This document shows, one piece after another, positions 22,781 through 38,870 of a stretch of 64,000 nucleotides of DNA (positions are counted from its first letter, which is position 1; the number at the start of each line of letters is the position of its first letter). Under the pieces are notes generated by a model. That model did not search any database and was not told where the DNA came from. It worked only from the letters and a program-made list of their open reading frames with translations. This DNA is from Diphasiastrum complanatum (Eukaryota > Streptophyta > Lycopodiopsida > Lycopodiales > Lycopodiaceae). The stretch lies in contig CM055102.1 in NCBI GenBank assembly GCA_029204225.1, positions 16,886,223-16,950,222 of the forward strand. The letters are read 5' to 3'. A program made the translations under genes and the position numbers.

Positions 22781-25700
22781 CCTCTTGTGTAGCATTGCTA
22801 AGTGCACGATACTCAGCTTCCGTCGAAGATAAGACTACTGTAGGTTGCTTCTTGCTGCTCCAAGAAATAGTAGTTGTACCATAGCTAAATATATGACCGC
22901 TAGTAGATCGTCTATCATCAATATTTCCTGCCCAATCAGCATCTGTATAACCTACCAACATTAGGGCTTCAAGCTGATCATACTTCAAGCCAAAATCTAA
23001 TGTGCCTTGAACATATCTCAAAATACGTTTATCAGCTTTCCAGTGAGTCTGACTAGGTTCTTGCATAAATTGACTCACCACACCAACAACATAAGCATTA
23101 TTCGGACGTGTGTGTGTCAAATAGAGCTTCCAATGCTCCTCACTAGGATCTTGCATGAATTGACAACACAATAGCTTAGATTAGGTCTAGCAATGGTTAG
23201 ATAGATGAATGAACCAACTAGCTTCCTATAGAGAGTAATGTCCTCGAAGGATCTTTCATTACCTCTTATAGTTAGCTTTACATGAGACTCCATAGGTGCA
23301 TCAATAGCTTTTGCATCTACCATATGAAATCTTTCTAGAATAGAATTAGCATACTTCTCTTGACAAATGAAAGTAGATTGAGAAGATCTAATGACTTCTA
23401 TTCCCAAAATGTAATGCAAATTACTAAGATCATGCACCTCAAACTCCTTCTTAAGAGCATTCTTGATATCCTCCACATCTTGATTGTCTCCACCACTCTA
23501 GATGATATCATCCACATAGATTAGCAAGATGGTAACATCATTTCCAGCAAACCTATCATAAAGTGAATGATCATACTCACTCATAACAAAGCCTTGAGAG
23601 AGTAAAAAAGTGTTAAGCTTAGCATACCAACTCTTTGGTGCTTGCTTAAGGCCATACAAACTCTTTTGTAGAAGACACATATGACCTGGCCTTGTTGATG
23701 AAATGTAGCTCTTGGGTTGCTCCATGTACACTTCTTCCTCAAGATCACCATTCAAGAATGCATTTGAAATGTCCATTTTCCATAGATCCCATTCATAAAG
23801 TGTAGCAAGTGAAATGATGACCCGAATGTTTACCATCTTTGCCATGGGTGTGAAGGTCTCATCATAGTCAATCCCTCGTTGTTGAGCATATCCTTTTGCC
23901 ACTAACCTTGCCTTGTACTTGTTGATAGATCCATCTTGGTTTGTCTTCACCTTGAAGATCCATTTGCATCCAATAGCTTTCTTGTCCTCAGCAAACTCCA
24001 CCAATCTCCATGTTCCATTCTTCATAAGAGCTTGATACTCGAGATCCATTGCTTGGATCCACTCCTCTTATTTCCTTGCTTGATCTACACTTGTAGGCTC
24101 ATCCAAAGAGGTTAGAAAAGCAACATAATTTCCAGAAACTACTTGCTTACCCTTTTGATCATATGTGAGCCTTGAAGTTACTTGTCTTTCTCTTGATGTT
24201 CTCCTTGGCTTTTGACTTGATGAAGGTCCATCATCACCACCATCCAAAGTAGGATCCTTCTCATCAACATCAAGAATGTTAGATCCATCCACTCTACCAT
24301 CAATCATGCTTGAAGACACCTTTGGAATGTTCCCCTCATGAAAAATGACATCTCTACCAACAATCACTTTGTTAGTAGAAGGAATGTAAACCGTGTAGGC
24401 TTTACTCACCTCACTATATCCAACAAAAATACCTCTTCTTAAAGATGGATCCTCCTTGGTCCTATCATCAAGAGTAATGTTGACATAGCATGTGCATCCA
24501 AAGGTTCTTAGAAATTTGACACTCGGCCTCCTCTTGAATAGCATCTCAAAAGGTGTCCTTCCATCCAAAATAGCATTCGGCCACCTATTGCACAACAAAG
24601 CTTGATCCAAAATGGTTTGTCAAGATTAGCACTTAACCTCATGGCTTAAGCACTTTCACATAAAGTCCTATTCTTCCTTTCAGCCACTCCATTTTGTTGT
24701 GGGGTCCTTGATGTTGTATACTCCCTCTTGATCCCATGCTCATCACAAAAGGCCTTGAACTTGTTAGATATGTACTCACCACCATTGTCACCTCTCAAGC
24801 ACTTGATCTTTGTGGAAAATTGGTTCTCCCTTGCAATCTTGAACTTGACAAAGACATCATGCACTTCATCCTTGCTCTTTAGTAGATAGATCCAACAAAA
24901 TCTACTAAAATCATCAATGAATGTTACATACATCTTAGCTCTACTATTGCTAATTGTAGTAAATCCATGAATATCTGAATGTACAAGTTGAAAAGGCTTT
25001 GTAGATCTAGAAATAGATCTAGTATAAGGTAGTCTATGTGACTTAGACAAATCACAAGACTCACAAACATGCTTGACATCACTTAAGGGACTTGGAAGAC
25101 CAATCACAACCTTCTTCCTTGCCATTACCTCCAATGACTTGAAGTTGAGGTGTCCCATCCTTTTGTGCCAAACCTCTTGAATAGAAATTTGCTCCCTTGC
25201 AACACATCCAACTTGGTTAGCAATAACACAAGCATCTAGTTTGGACATCTTTCCTTGCCTATTACCTTTTCCAATCAAGACATCCTTCCTTTTGATCAAA
25301 CAAACATCTCCATCAAACTCCACCTTGAGGCCTTTACTTAGCATTTGGCTCACACTAAGTAGATTTTTGATAATAGATAGAATAAACAAGACATCCTCCA
25401 AATGAACATTCCTATTTGTAGAGAGAGAAATAGCAATTGTGCCAATCCCTTTGATTGCACAATCACGATCATTGGCCGTGTAGATCACCCTATTGTCATC
25501 TCCATACGCCGACAAAGAAGTGAAGTACTCTTTGTGAAAGGTCATGTGTGAACTTGCTCCACTATCAATCCACCAAGGATCTGGATCTCCATCATTAGCA
25601 AGCATACATGAAGACATCATAAAAGCATCATCGTTTGCATCTTGAACATCCAAACCATCCTCATCAAAAGTAAGATTACCTTGCTTGTCTCCTTGATCTC

Positions 25701-26438
25701 TCTTCTTCTTGTAGCACTCACTTGCAAAATGTCCTTTGATGCCACAATAGAAGCACTTCTTTTTGCCACTTGAAGAAGCATCCACTTGATCTTGCCCTTT
25801 AGTCCACTTACTTTTGGTTTTGCCCTTGAATTTGCCCTTTGTGAACATAGCATCCTCTTGAAGTGTCGATGTAGATCCACTTCTTGCTTGAAGCCTGTAT
25901 TCCTCATTGATCAAGATCTCTTGAAGATCCATCAAACTTGAAAAAGTCTTTTGAATAGAAATACTTTGAACAATGTTAGCATGAGCATCCAACAAGCCAT
26001 TAAGAATCACTTGAATAAGCTCTCCTTCTTTAATGCTTTCATCTATGCAAGCTGACTCATCATTCAATGCTTTCATTCCCAAAACAAAAGTACTTGGACT
26101 TTCTTCATTCTTTTGCAAACAAGAAAAGATTTGCCTTTTCAGAGTCAACACTCTAGAAGTAGACTTGGATTCATAAAGCTTCTTCAATGAATTCCAAGCT
26201 TCCAAAGATGATGTGCACTTACCAACTTCCTTGAGAAGTTCATTGGTAACATTCATCTTTATCATGTGTAGAGCCTTCTTGGCCCTCTTATCATACCTCA
26301 ATTGATCTTGTTGTGTTGCTGGTCTCTCGTCAAACCTACAACAATATCCAAAATATCATTCATCTCAAGAAGTGACTCCATCCTCACTTTCCACAATGAA
26401 TAACTACTTGAGGTAAGCCTATCATTGGCTTCCAACAT
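22781..26438 (-). pseudogene. Copia gag-pol polyprotein, multiply disabled
   Basis: Domains on the minus strand: gag from about 26438 (RLTSSSYSLWKVRMESLL) with a zinc knuckle CFYCGIKGHFASEC near 25.75-25.71 kb; protease WWIDSGASSHMT near 25.58-25.54 kb; preintegrase HKRMGHLNFKSLEVM near 25.17-25.12 kb; integrase core with D(I)HG, a second Asp in FIDDFSRF, and GGEY ending in TPQQNGVAERKNRT near 24.68 kb; integrase C-terminus at 24.61-24.3 kb; RT with MDISNAFLNGDL and the active-site YVDDII near 23.50 kb; RNase H with TDADWAGNIDDRRSTSG. Lesions: a frameshift near 26.33 kb, a stop near 24.645 kb plus a frameshift near 24.62 kb, in-frame stops near 24.067 and 23.497 kb, and a frameshift near 23.16 kb inside a duplicated segment. 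Confidence 0.9.
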
Positions 26439-27030
26439 GACTCCAATTGAGGTTGCCTTGTAGCAATTACTTGATCTTCTCTTTCAACCTGTTTCAATGC
26501 ACAAAGCACTCCTTTGAACAACAACAAATGCTTTCAAAAGAAATCACCAAGATTTGAATCTATCTCGCAGGTTCTCTTCTAGCACTTATCCAAGCAAATC
26601 AACACATAGAATCATGGAATTTTGATCAACCTATGATCTATCCTCAATCTAATGACTTTTGCCACTTCCTAAGATTGAAACACACTCAAATGAAGTCCAG
26701 CAACCTCACTATCTAGAGATCCAATCAAAATTAGGGTTTTGACAAAATCACAAAAAGTTGACTATTCCAGATCTACATGCAAATGCTGAAAATTTGATAT
26801 GCAATCTATAAGCCACCACTTAGGCTGATCCAATGATCCAAAAATTGGCCAAATCCAGTATGTGAGTTCAAAAATCGGAATTGATCAAGTATATTGACCT
26901 ATGTAGTGTTTTGATCTACAAAAGATCCAATCTACACTGAGCAAAAAACCTCGACTTTGGTGTAGAATCCTCTCTAGATCTTCACCAAATCATTGATAGA
27001 TCTGATTTCCTCCTTCATAACCTAAAACAC

Positions 27031-27044
27031 AAGCTCTAATACCA
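27031..27044 (-). other. Primer-binding site of the minus-strand copia element
   Basis: The minus strand reads TGGTATTAGAGCTT directly after the LTR end. It differs from the usual tRNA-iMet site by one transition. Confidence 0.85.
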
Positions 27045-27683
27045 TGTGAAAGATTTCAGATCCTTAAGATCCAATCTACTTGAATGATCTTTGGTTAGAA
27101 AGAGAAATACACTACCAATCTCACCAATGTAGAAAAATCAGCATCTACACACAAAATGAGATGCAAACACCAATAGAACTTGATCAAACTTAGATGAAAT
27201 GATAAAGTACTGTTGTTGTCCGTACAAAACCAACAAGCTACTGTATTTCACGCGTGTGGATCCAAAAATAGCAAATATAGATCATTCTACACATAGAATT
27301 ACAAGCAATCACCAAGATAGTGCACCAATGGATAGTAGAACCCAAGAGAACCATGTATAAGCATGAAATGAGATAGAGAAGAGAGAAGATTGCTCTCTCC
27401 ATGAAATACATCCTTTTATAACATGTCCAAACCCTATTTGGCCACTTGGCTTCCCACTAACTCTACTAATTTTGGGTCTAGATTCAATGTACCCAACTAT
27501 TCAAATTTGAATCTACTCAAACTCAAATTCTAACTTTCCTACACTTTCGAAAAGTTTATTCAAATGAAATTTAGACTAATGAACTTTGAAAAGTCAAACT
27601 CTAAGTCTAAAACAAGTTTTGGCCTCAATATGCCAAATATGAAAATATAGCAAAATATGATGAAACTAGTTGAATCTTTCACA
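27045..27683 (-). repeat. 5' LTR of the minus-strand copia element
   Basis: This 639-bp LTR is bounded by a perfect inverted repeat, TGTGAAAGATT...AATCTTTCACA. The minus strand carries a TATA-like TTATAAAAGG near 27422-27412, followed by an imperfect pyrimidine tract. The segment is recognisably homologous along its length to 61905-62615, which confirms both edges. Confidence 0.92.
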
Positions 27684-28120
27684 AATCTTTCGTCTCATAT
27701 TCTAACTGCAAGAGCTTCATCATAGTTCCTGTTACGATGGTTCAAGTTCTCTTGATGTTGCTCTTCCTGCAAAAGCAATCCACCTAGCTCTTTATAGGTT
27801 GGAAGATTCTCCCGTGTGGCAATGCGATGTGACTCACTCAAGTTGTTCAATGTCAATTGAACAATCTCACGATCTTGTACTCACTCTCCAACGGCAGCTA
27901 GTTGATCACGGATCTCTTTGATCTTTAGTAGGTTATCGGCTTGTGCTCCAACTTCCACAATTTTCTCTGGTTCGCTTGGTTCAGCAAGATTCATGGGCTG
28001 TTGTAAAGACCCTAAAGGATTGCCCCTAAGATGAGGATAGGAGAACACAATAAAAGAGACTATGGAGCCAAACCGCCCAACCAATCCTAGATCAAACCTG
28101 GATCTAGCCTCCAAACCATG
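27684..28120 (-). mobile_element. Copia gag scrap (UBN2-type)
   Basis: The minus strand reads KIKEIRDQLAAVGE, a stop, then REIVQLTLNNLSESHRIA and ENLPTYKELGGLLLQEE. This is the gag core style of another copia family. It is cut by the LTR edge at 27683. One in-frame stop and no other domains are visible. Confidence 0.68.
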
Positions 28121-32913
<4,793 letters not shown>

Positions 32914-33388
32914 GAAAATGAAAAACAATAGGGAAAACACCACAATAGCATTAGCAAGAGTGAATAGCAAATGAAGATGCTTGCCCTCCAAAATGGTAGA
33001 GTTTCCTCCACATTAAGCATAGAAAATGGTTACAAATGGTGCTTTTTTATCTTTGGGGTGGCCCTTGCCCCTTGCTTCCTATTGGCTACTTGCAAAGGAT
33101 GGGATTGTAATCCACACCATCCACAAGAAGCACAAACTAATCTATGGTGTAGGAAGAAGCACATCCCACCTACCACCATTTGACTTTTGTCAAATTAAAC
33201 TTAACTTAGACTTTGGCCTCTAATATTATTTTTAATTACATGGCCCAAAGTCAAGTTTATGGACATAATTATTTACAAGTGCTCATTGTGGGCTTACGCA
33301 CACAGGATGCCACGACCCTCACATCTAATTTCTACTAATTTCGACATTATATTTATTTACATGCACGACGGGAATACCCCCAACACCT
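32914..33388. other. Non-coding stretch, possible LTR debris
   Basis: No gene recognised. The right end (CGACGGGAATACCCCC near 33367) looks like a G-rich tract on the minus strand, of the sort found at LTR-element borders. This is only suggestive. Confidence 0.35.
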
Positions 33389-33710
33389 TCAAATGTGATC
33401 TTCAATAAAAGTCGCGTCCCTATTAGTGAAAACTTTACAGGTCTCTATATTGTAGAGTCTATAAATTCCATAAAAAGTACAGTAGCCAACAAAAATAGTT
33501 TTGAATGAATGCTCATCGAATTTCTTTATATTGTCCTTTGGGACATGAGCATAGGTAGTACATCTGAATACTTTCAAATGTTGCCATGAAGGCTTGGATT
33601 CCGGCCAAACTTCATGAGGGGTTTTGCTATTAGGGAGGCCTTTAGTTATACATCGGTTTTGCAAGTAAGCTGATGTTGATACGACAATGCAAGAGAATTC
33701 AAAATAAATT
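33389..33710 (-). mobile_element. Copia integrase C-terminal fragment
   Basis: The minus strand reads STSAYLQNRCITKGLPN, then HLKVFRCTTYAHVPKD and an FVGY block ending in FIEDHI. This is the conserved region downstream of the integrase core in Ty1/copia. The rest of that element is not present nearby; the fragment is bounded by AT-rich sequence on the right and the 32.9-33.4 kb stretch on the left. Confidence 0.78.
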
Positions 33711-33846
33711 AAAAAAATCAATAAAATTATATTAAAATAAAAGCTCATTTGAATGCTCAGGCTCATCTAAGAGTGACACCTCACCTTTTAAAAACTAGTC
33801 ACAATAGCTTACTGCTGCGTAAGCTATTGCAGCAAAGTGTTAGACA

Positions 33847-34654
33847 CTGATTTGATTGCAACCACCTATACTAATAGGGTTGTCAACAACAAATAACAAA
33901 GCTAACAATGTGATTTGATCACAACCACTTACTAACACTTACTAAGAAGGTTGTCGACAACAAATAACAAAGCTAACAATGTGATTTCATCGCAACCACT
34001 TACTAAGAGGGTTGTGATAACAAATAACAAAGCTAACAATGTGATTTGATCACAACCACTTACTAACACTTACTAAGAGGGTTGTCGACAACAAATAACA
34101 AAGCTAACAATGTGATTTCATCGCAACCACTTACTAAGAGGGTTGTGACAACAAATAACAAATAACAAAGCTAACAATGTGATTTGATCACAACCACTTA
34201 CTAACACTTACTAAGAGGGTTGTCGACAACAAATAACAAAGCTAACAATGTGATTTCATCCCAACCACTTACTAAGAGGGTTGTGACAACAAATAACAAT
34301 GTGATTTGATCACAACCACCACCTACTAATAGGGTTGTCAACAAATAACAAAGCTAACAATGTGATTTCATCGCAACCACTTACTAAGAGGGTTGTGACA
34401 ACAAATAACAAATAACAAAGCTAACAATGTGATTTGATCACAACCACTTACTAACACTTACTAAGAGGGTTGTCGACAACAAATAACAAAGCTAACAATG
34501 TGATTTCATCCCAACCACTTACTAAGAGGGTTGTGACAACAAATAACAATGTGATTTGATCACAACCACCACCTACTAATAGGGTTGTCAACAAATAACA
34601 ATGTGATTTTATCACAACCACCACCTACTAATAGGGTTGTCAACAACAAATAAT
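33847..34654 (+). repeat. Minisatellite with alternating monomers and higher-order structure
   Basis: About 13 monomers of 51-71 bp each start GTGATTT. Type A carries TTGATCACAACC and type B carries TTCATCG/CCAACC, in strict alternation for most of the array. Copies 5-8 and 9-12 repeat as a four-monomer block with the same length variants. Most monomers carry inverted arms (CACAACC...GGTTGT), so each could fold as a hairpin. The array ends about 100 bp before the first plausible start codon of the DUF3326 gene, so it probably overlaps its promoter region. Confidence 0.95.
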
Positions 34655-34752
34655 AGAGATGTCAACAACACATAACAACAAACTGACAGGGCAACAAAAT
34701 AGTAACATTAATCGCATCAGAGCAATTTGTGTTTTTTTCTTCATCGTCATCG

Positions 34753-37700
34753 ATGCGAGCTATGGCTTTGTGTCCTCCATTGTCATGTCCACTGAGCATA
34801 GCTCAGCGTTCTAGGGTTGCTTCCACTTTTCCAGCCAAATCTAAGAAGAATCTCAAACTCCTTTGCTTCACACAGGTAACAGTTTTTATCAAACTTGTTC
34901 ACGCATTCTATCTCTGCCTTTTTTCTTAAGCAGAGTGCTGTTTTTTGGTAGCATGAAAGATTTAGCTGTAATCTGTGATTGTTGCAATGAGTATGGTGGT
35001 AGGTTTGGTGCTGTTTTTTGGGTAGCATTTAGCTGTAATGTGTGATTGGTACAATGAATATGGTGTGTAATGTGCGATTGTTACAATGAGTATGGTGGTA
35101 GATTTCTGATATGCAAGCTCTTGGATAGGTTGCGAATGGATTAGGGCAGAGACAATACACTGCAGTGATGATAATCCCAACGGGAACTGGTGCCAAGATC
35201 GGTGGCTTTGCTGGAGATGCGCTTCCTGTGGCCCGTGCTTTGGCATCTGTTGTTGATTGCCTTGTCACTCATCCAAATGCATGTAAATTAGGCCTTTTGT
35301 GTTTCTTCACATCTTCTGCTATGTTTATTGAGAGCATAGTAGTTGTATTCTTGGATGGGATTTAGGTAGATCTTTTATATGCTCAGAATTGATGCTTCTT
35401 CTATCGAAGATTTATGTGCAGGTGCTTAATGGAGCAATGCTTTACTGGCCTATGGCGAACACATTGTATGTTGAAGGTTATGCACTCGATAAGTTTGCAG
35501 CGGGTGATTGGGGACTCCAACCAGTTCACCAGAATCGAGTAAATGCATAATATACAGAAAACATACTTAAGATATTTGAAGGAGAAGCATGAAAAACCTT
35601 CATTGATGCAAAAAATGCACATTCAAGGAATTGAATCTTAGAATATTTTCTCGGTAGATGTAGGTCTGATCTCATTGATGTAGTTTGGGCCAGAATTGCA
35701 AATTTATGCACTCAATCTAGATTTTGAATTAACCATTCTGTCCATTTCATCACTACAGATCGGGCTTGTGCTAGATGCTGGGTTGGAAATGGATTTGCGC
35801 TTAAGGCACCTTCAGGTAGCTGATGCCGCGCGTGCGAGTTTGGGTCTATCTGCTTTGGAGTACGCCGTTACCGACATGCCACTTCAGGTATATTTGCCAT
35901 CCTTTGGATGCTTGCATGCAACATAATAACCATTTTGTTATGACGTTGCTCTCTTGTCCCTGAAAGAATAATTCTGCAAAAAAAGTTATTTTGAGTAAAC
36001 AGCTAGTAGCATCAAGGACTCGGAGATATCATATCAGGTGGGCACATGAACAATTATCTCACACAGAACTAATTGCAGGTGGAGACATGGATTGACGAAA
36101 AAACTGGTGCATCTTCGGGCCGCATTCAGAGACCCGATTCCTTACTTAGAGCAGTAGATGTTCTGATTAAATCAGCAGGAGTTGATGCCGTAGCAGTCGT
36201 AGGGCGATTTCCTGATGACAGCGTGGAGGAGCTGGAGGGATATCGGCAAGGACAGGTAAATGACACATCAATTAAAGATGGACATCATTTCAGCATGTCG
36301 ATGCATAGCCGCTGAGTTTGTGCTTGAGACACATCAAGTATGGACTATTTTCCAGGCCAGATACCATTTTTCATCTCCAAGTCTGCAAAAAATGATTGTA
36401 TCTTTCTTTTTGCAGTCTCATAAAGTTTATTATCTTCGCAACACCAACTTTTCTAAGCGTTTCAGGGAGTTGATGCTCTGGCTGGAGTAGAAGCTGTTAT
36501 AAGCCACATGGTTGTTCAAGAGTTTGGAATACCTTGCGCTCATGCACCTGCTTTGTCTCCGTTACCCCTAGACCCCGCAGTATGCCCGAGATCTGCAGCT
36601 GAAGAGGTTGGTCCCATCCCTTGGTTAATGCCTCACAGCCCATATTAGAAGCAGAGACAGCTATTTACATTTCGATTTTGGTGGGCACAAAACGGTGGTG
36701 CAGCCCTTTTTGAGCGCAATAGCATGGCTTTGTGTATGTAGATCATTCACTAGATTCTTTGGATTCTGAGATTTTATTTGCCGCTTAATGTCAGATAGGG
36801 TACACCTTCTTGCCAAGTGTGCTGGCAGGATTAAGCAGAGCCCCTCAGTATGTGCCCAAAAAGGATGTCTTTTTGCAGAATAGAATGGCGCATAGATGTG
36901 TTTGGGCAGATGACGTTGATTGTTTACTGGTGCCAATCAATGCTTGTGGGGGAGCAGGAACCCTTGCTTTTAGCAGGAGAACCAGGCACAAGGTCAGAGT
37001 TGACACCCGCTGAGAGTTCCTTTTGTCTGGATTTTTTAGTCCATATGTATGCATTACTTTGGCCTGCTGTAATTATCAACTGAAACTTTTATTATCTTCA
37101 AGATGCAGCCATTGATTATAGCGGTTGAAGAAAATGAGACTGTGCTTGATGATACCCCTGAACTGATGAATACAGAGGCGGTGAGCATCCAACACCATAA
37201 ACCTTTGTTAATGAGCTGACTGACAATTCAATATCTTGGATGAAATCTATTTATTATGTTGTTTGATACCCCTAGCAATCCAGCTTAGATTCTAGAGTGC
37301 GTCACCTTTTCTTTGTCATAGTTCAATCTCAAAAGTTACTTGCACTTTCAAGCCCTCAGGGAGAAATTTAGAAGTTGCACATTGTTTCTCAACTCTCTAA
37401 TGATCATTGTAAGCCACCACAAAAGACAATGCAAAAATTTGTGATTATCAGCAGTAAACTTAAAGAGATCGAACCTATCTCACTTGACATGTAAATTTTC
37501 ATGGGAAAATCTTCACAAAATTCAAACATTGTAGGTGCAGCACAGGAAGAGGGCAGTTGGATGTGAGTTTAGTGTTGGTGTGAGGATATTGTAACTTTGT
37601 GGAAGCAATTTGTCAAATTTGCTTCTTTGAGTACTCTATCAAGTCGACCACACTCACACATATTTGACAAATTCCAAAATCAATGTCAACAATCAGATCC

Positions 37701-38389
37701 ATTGTTGTAATTTTCTTGCAAGAATGTCAGGTGATAGGGAATGGTGCAGAGCCCATAATATCAGTGTAGCTACTGTTTGAACTTCCTTAGAGCAGAAAAT
37801 GATTTGAAAAATTTCAGATATACTAGCACTCTACAAGAGTATTGATCCCAATTTTGTGTTTTTGCACAGGTTCATGGTAATTGTGTTTTCTATAACGAAT
37901 CATGTTTGTTTTGCATATGAACATTTTCTATCAGTCTGAGATAGTCGTTACACAACTTCAAGCTCTCAATATAAGCAACTGCTTATGAGTTATTGACAAC
38001 AAAAATCAATGCAGATTGATTATGGTTAGCTTCAACTGTAATGTCCCTATTTTTTAAAAATCCTGGTTTGTGAGGAAAAATGACATACACTTTGTTTATT
38101 GGGTTCCCTTTTTTTTTGTCTGAGAGTGGCCATTGTTAGTCTTTCGGTTGATTGGGCTCTGTATCAACTTCTGGCCATTATTTTGAGCCGAGAAGTTTTA
38201 CATGACTTAATGCAGATTCGAGTTGCAAACTACTGGGAAGCTCTAGGTGTTATTGCAGCCCACAAAGCTGGTGTAAATCCAAATGCATTACGAAGGTCTG
38301 GGGTGAGCCACATTCCACAGACAAAAAAGAATTCACTAGCAGAGTCTGACTCAATTACAGCGAGTGCATATTCTGCTTCAGCGGTGTAA
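34753..38389 (+). CDS. DUF3326 family protein, probably chloroplast-targeted
   Basis: Inferred exons: 34753-34875, 35129-35278, 35422-35538, 35759-35887, 36079-36255, 36466-36606, 36795-36992, 37103-37180, 38216-38389, giving 428 aa. I recognise the family from IPTGTGAKIGGFAGDALPVA followed by THPN|VLNGAMLYWP, a conserved protein of cyanobacteria and plants with no established activity. The first 40 residues are rich in Ser, Ala and basic residues and lack acidic ones, which suggests a chloroplast transit peptide. The start is set at the first in-frame ATG (34753); ATG 34762 is an alternative. Eight introns keep phase 0. Intron 2 appears to use a GC donor; a canonical alternative splice would add 20 codons. 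The last intron is 1.04 kb. No internal stops occur. A cyanobacterial-endosymbiont origin is likely from the family distribution. Confidence 0.87.
34968..35105 (+). repeat. Short repeats in DUF3326 intron 1
   Basis: Three diverged copies of GTAATGTGTGATTGTTACAA followed by TGAGTATGGTGGTAG-like sequence occur near 34970, 35035 and 35068. They lie wholly inside the first intron (34876-35128). Confidence 0.75.
37181..38215 (+). other. Last intron of the DUF3326 gene
   Basis: Donor GTGAGC at 37181, acceptor TGCAG at 38215. It holds no recognisable gene or element. Confidence 0.75.
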
Positions 38390-38574
38390 CAAATTCAAAC
38401 TTATATTTTGACAAGGATTTTTTTTTTTTTTCAATGCTCGTTTGTCACTATTGAATATGATTTCTTGAATGCTTTTGAAATCACCAAGATTCTCATCCAT
38501 GTTGGCTTAATGGTTGGATGTGATAGAAAGTAGAAAGCTTGGTCTTGATCTCTCAAGATGGACTTTGCAAGAGG

Positions 38575-38576
<2 letters not shown>

Positions 38577-38629
<53 letters not shown>
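38577..38629 (+). repeat. (CT)n microsatellite
   Basis: About 26 CT units, some 190 bp after the DUF3326 stop codon and directly before the gypsy gag scrap. Confidence 0.95.
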
Positions 38630-38633
<4 letters not shown>

Positions 38634-38639
38634 ATCATT

Positions 38640-38870
38640 ATCCAAGATTGGCAAGAATGCAATAGCAAGATCATCCCAAGTCGTCGGTACATTGGCACAA
38701 TCCTTGAGATTCTACCACCATGTATACACCTTCACATGCAAGAACATGTTAGCAGTCGCGATCCTGGAATTGTTAAGTAGATTGTGCATGGAAAAACACG
38801 AGCTCCATCTATCTAGCCATGTCAACACAACATTCCGGTGTCTATCTTTCTTTTTCCATGTGAAAAGAAT
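38640..38870 (-). mobile_element. Ty3/gypsy gag scrap
   Basis: The minus strand reads SMHNLLNNSRIATANMFLHV, then YTWW, a stop, and CANVPTTWDDLAIAFL. This is the Retrotrans_gag core (secreted-Trp then WDDL...F pattern) of Ty3/gypsy elements. Only about 75 codons are recognisable and there is at least one stop. No LTR was found. Confidence 0.68.

Larger units (their letters stand above)
22781..27683 (-). mobile_element. Near-complete but 3'-truncated Ty1/copia retrotransposon
   Basis: The minus-strand order is 5' LTR (27683-27045), primer site (27044-27031), gag, protease, integrase, RT, partial RNase H. This Ty1/copia gene order includes a full set of catalytic motifs. Coding breaks off at about 22780, after the RNase H block SSTEAEYRALSNATQEV. 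The rest of RNase H, the polypurine tract and the 3' LTR are missing; short tandem repeats take their place. A solo LTR of the same family lies at 61905-62615. A gag scrap of another copia family lies just beyond the 5' LTR, so this copy probably inserted into older copia debris. Confidence 0.9.

Noticed and set aside
33847-34654. CRISPR-like regular repeats
   Set aside because: The repeats are contiguous tandem monomers without unique spacers, in a plant nuclear setting.
34729-34752. Upstream GTG-started extension of the DUF3326 frame
   Set aside because: Plant nuclear genes start at ATG almost without exception, and the extra residues are a poly-Ser stretch with no support.
35366-35421. 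Canonical GT-AG splice adding 20 codons to DUF3326 exon 3
   Set aside because: It is open and in frame, but it breaks the conserved HPN-VLNG join. It is kept only as an alternative isoform to test.
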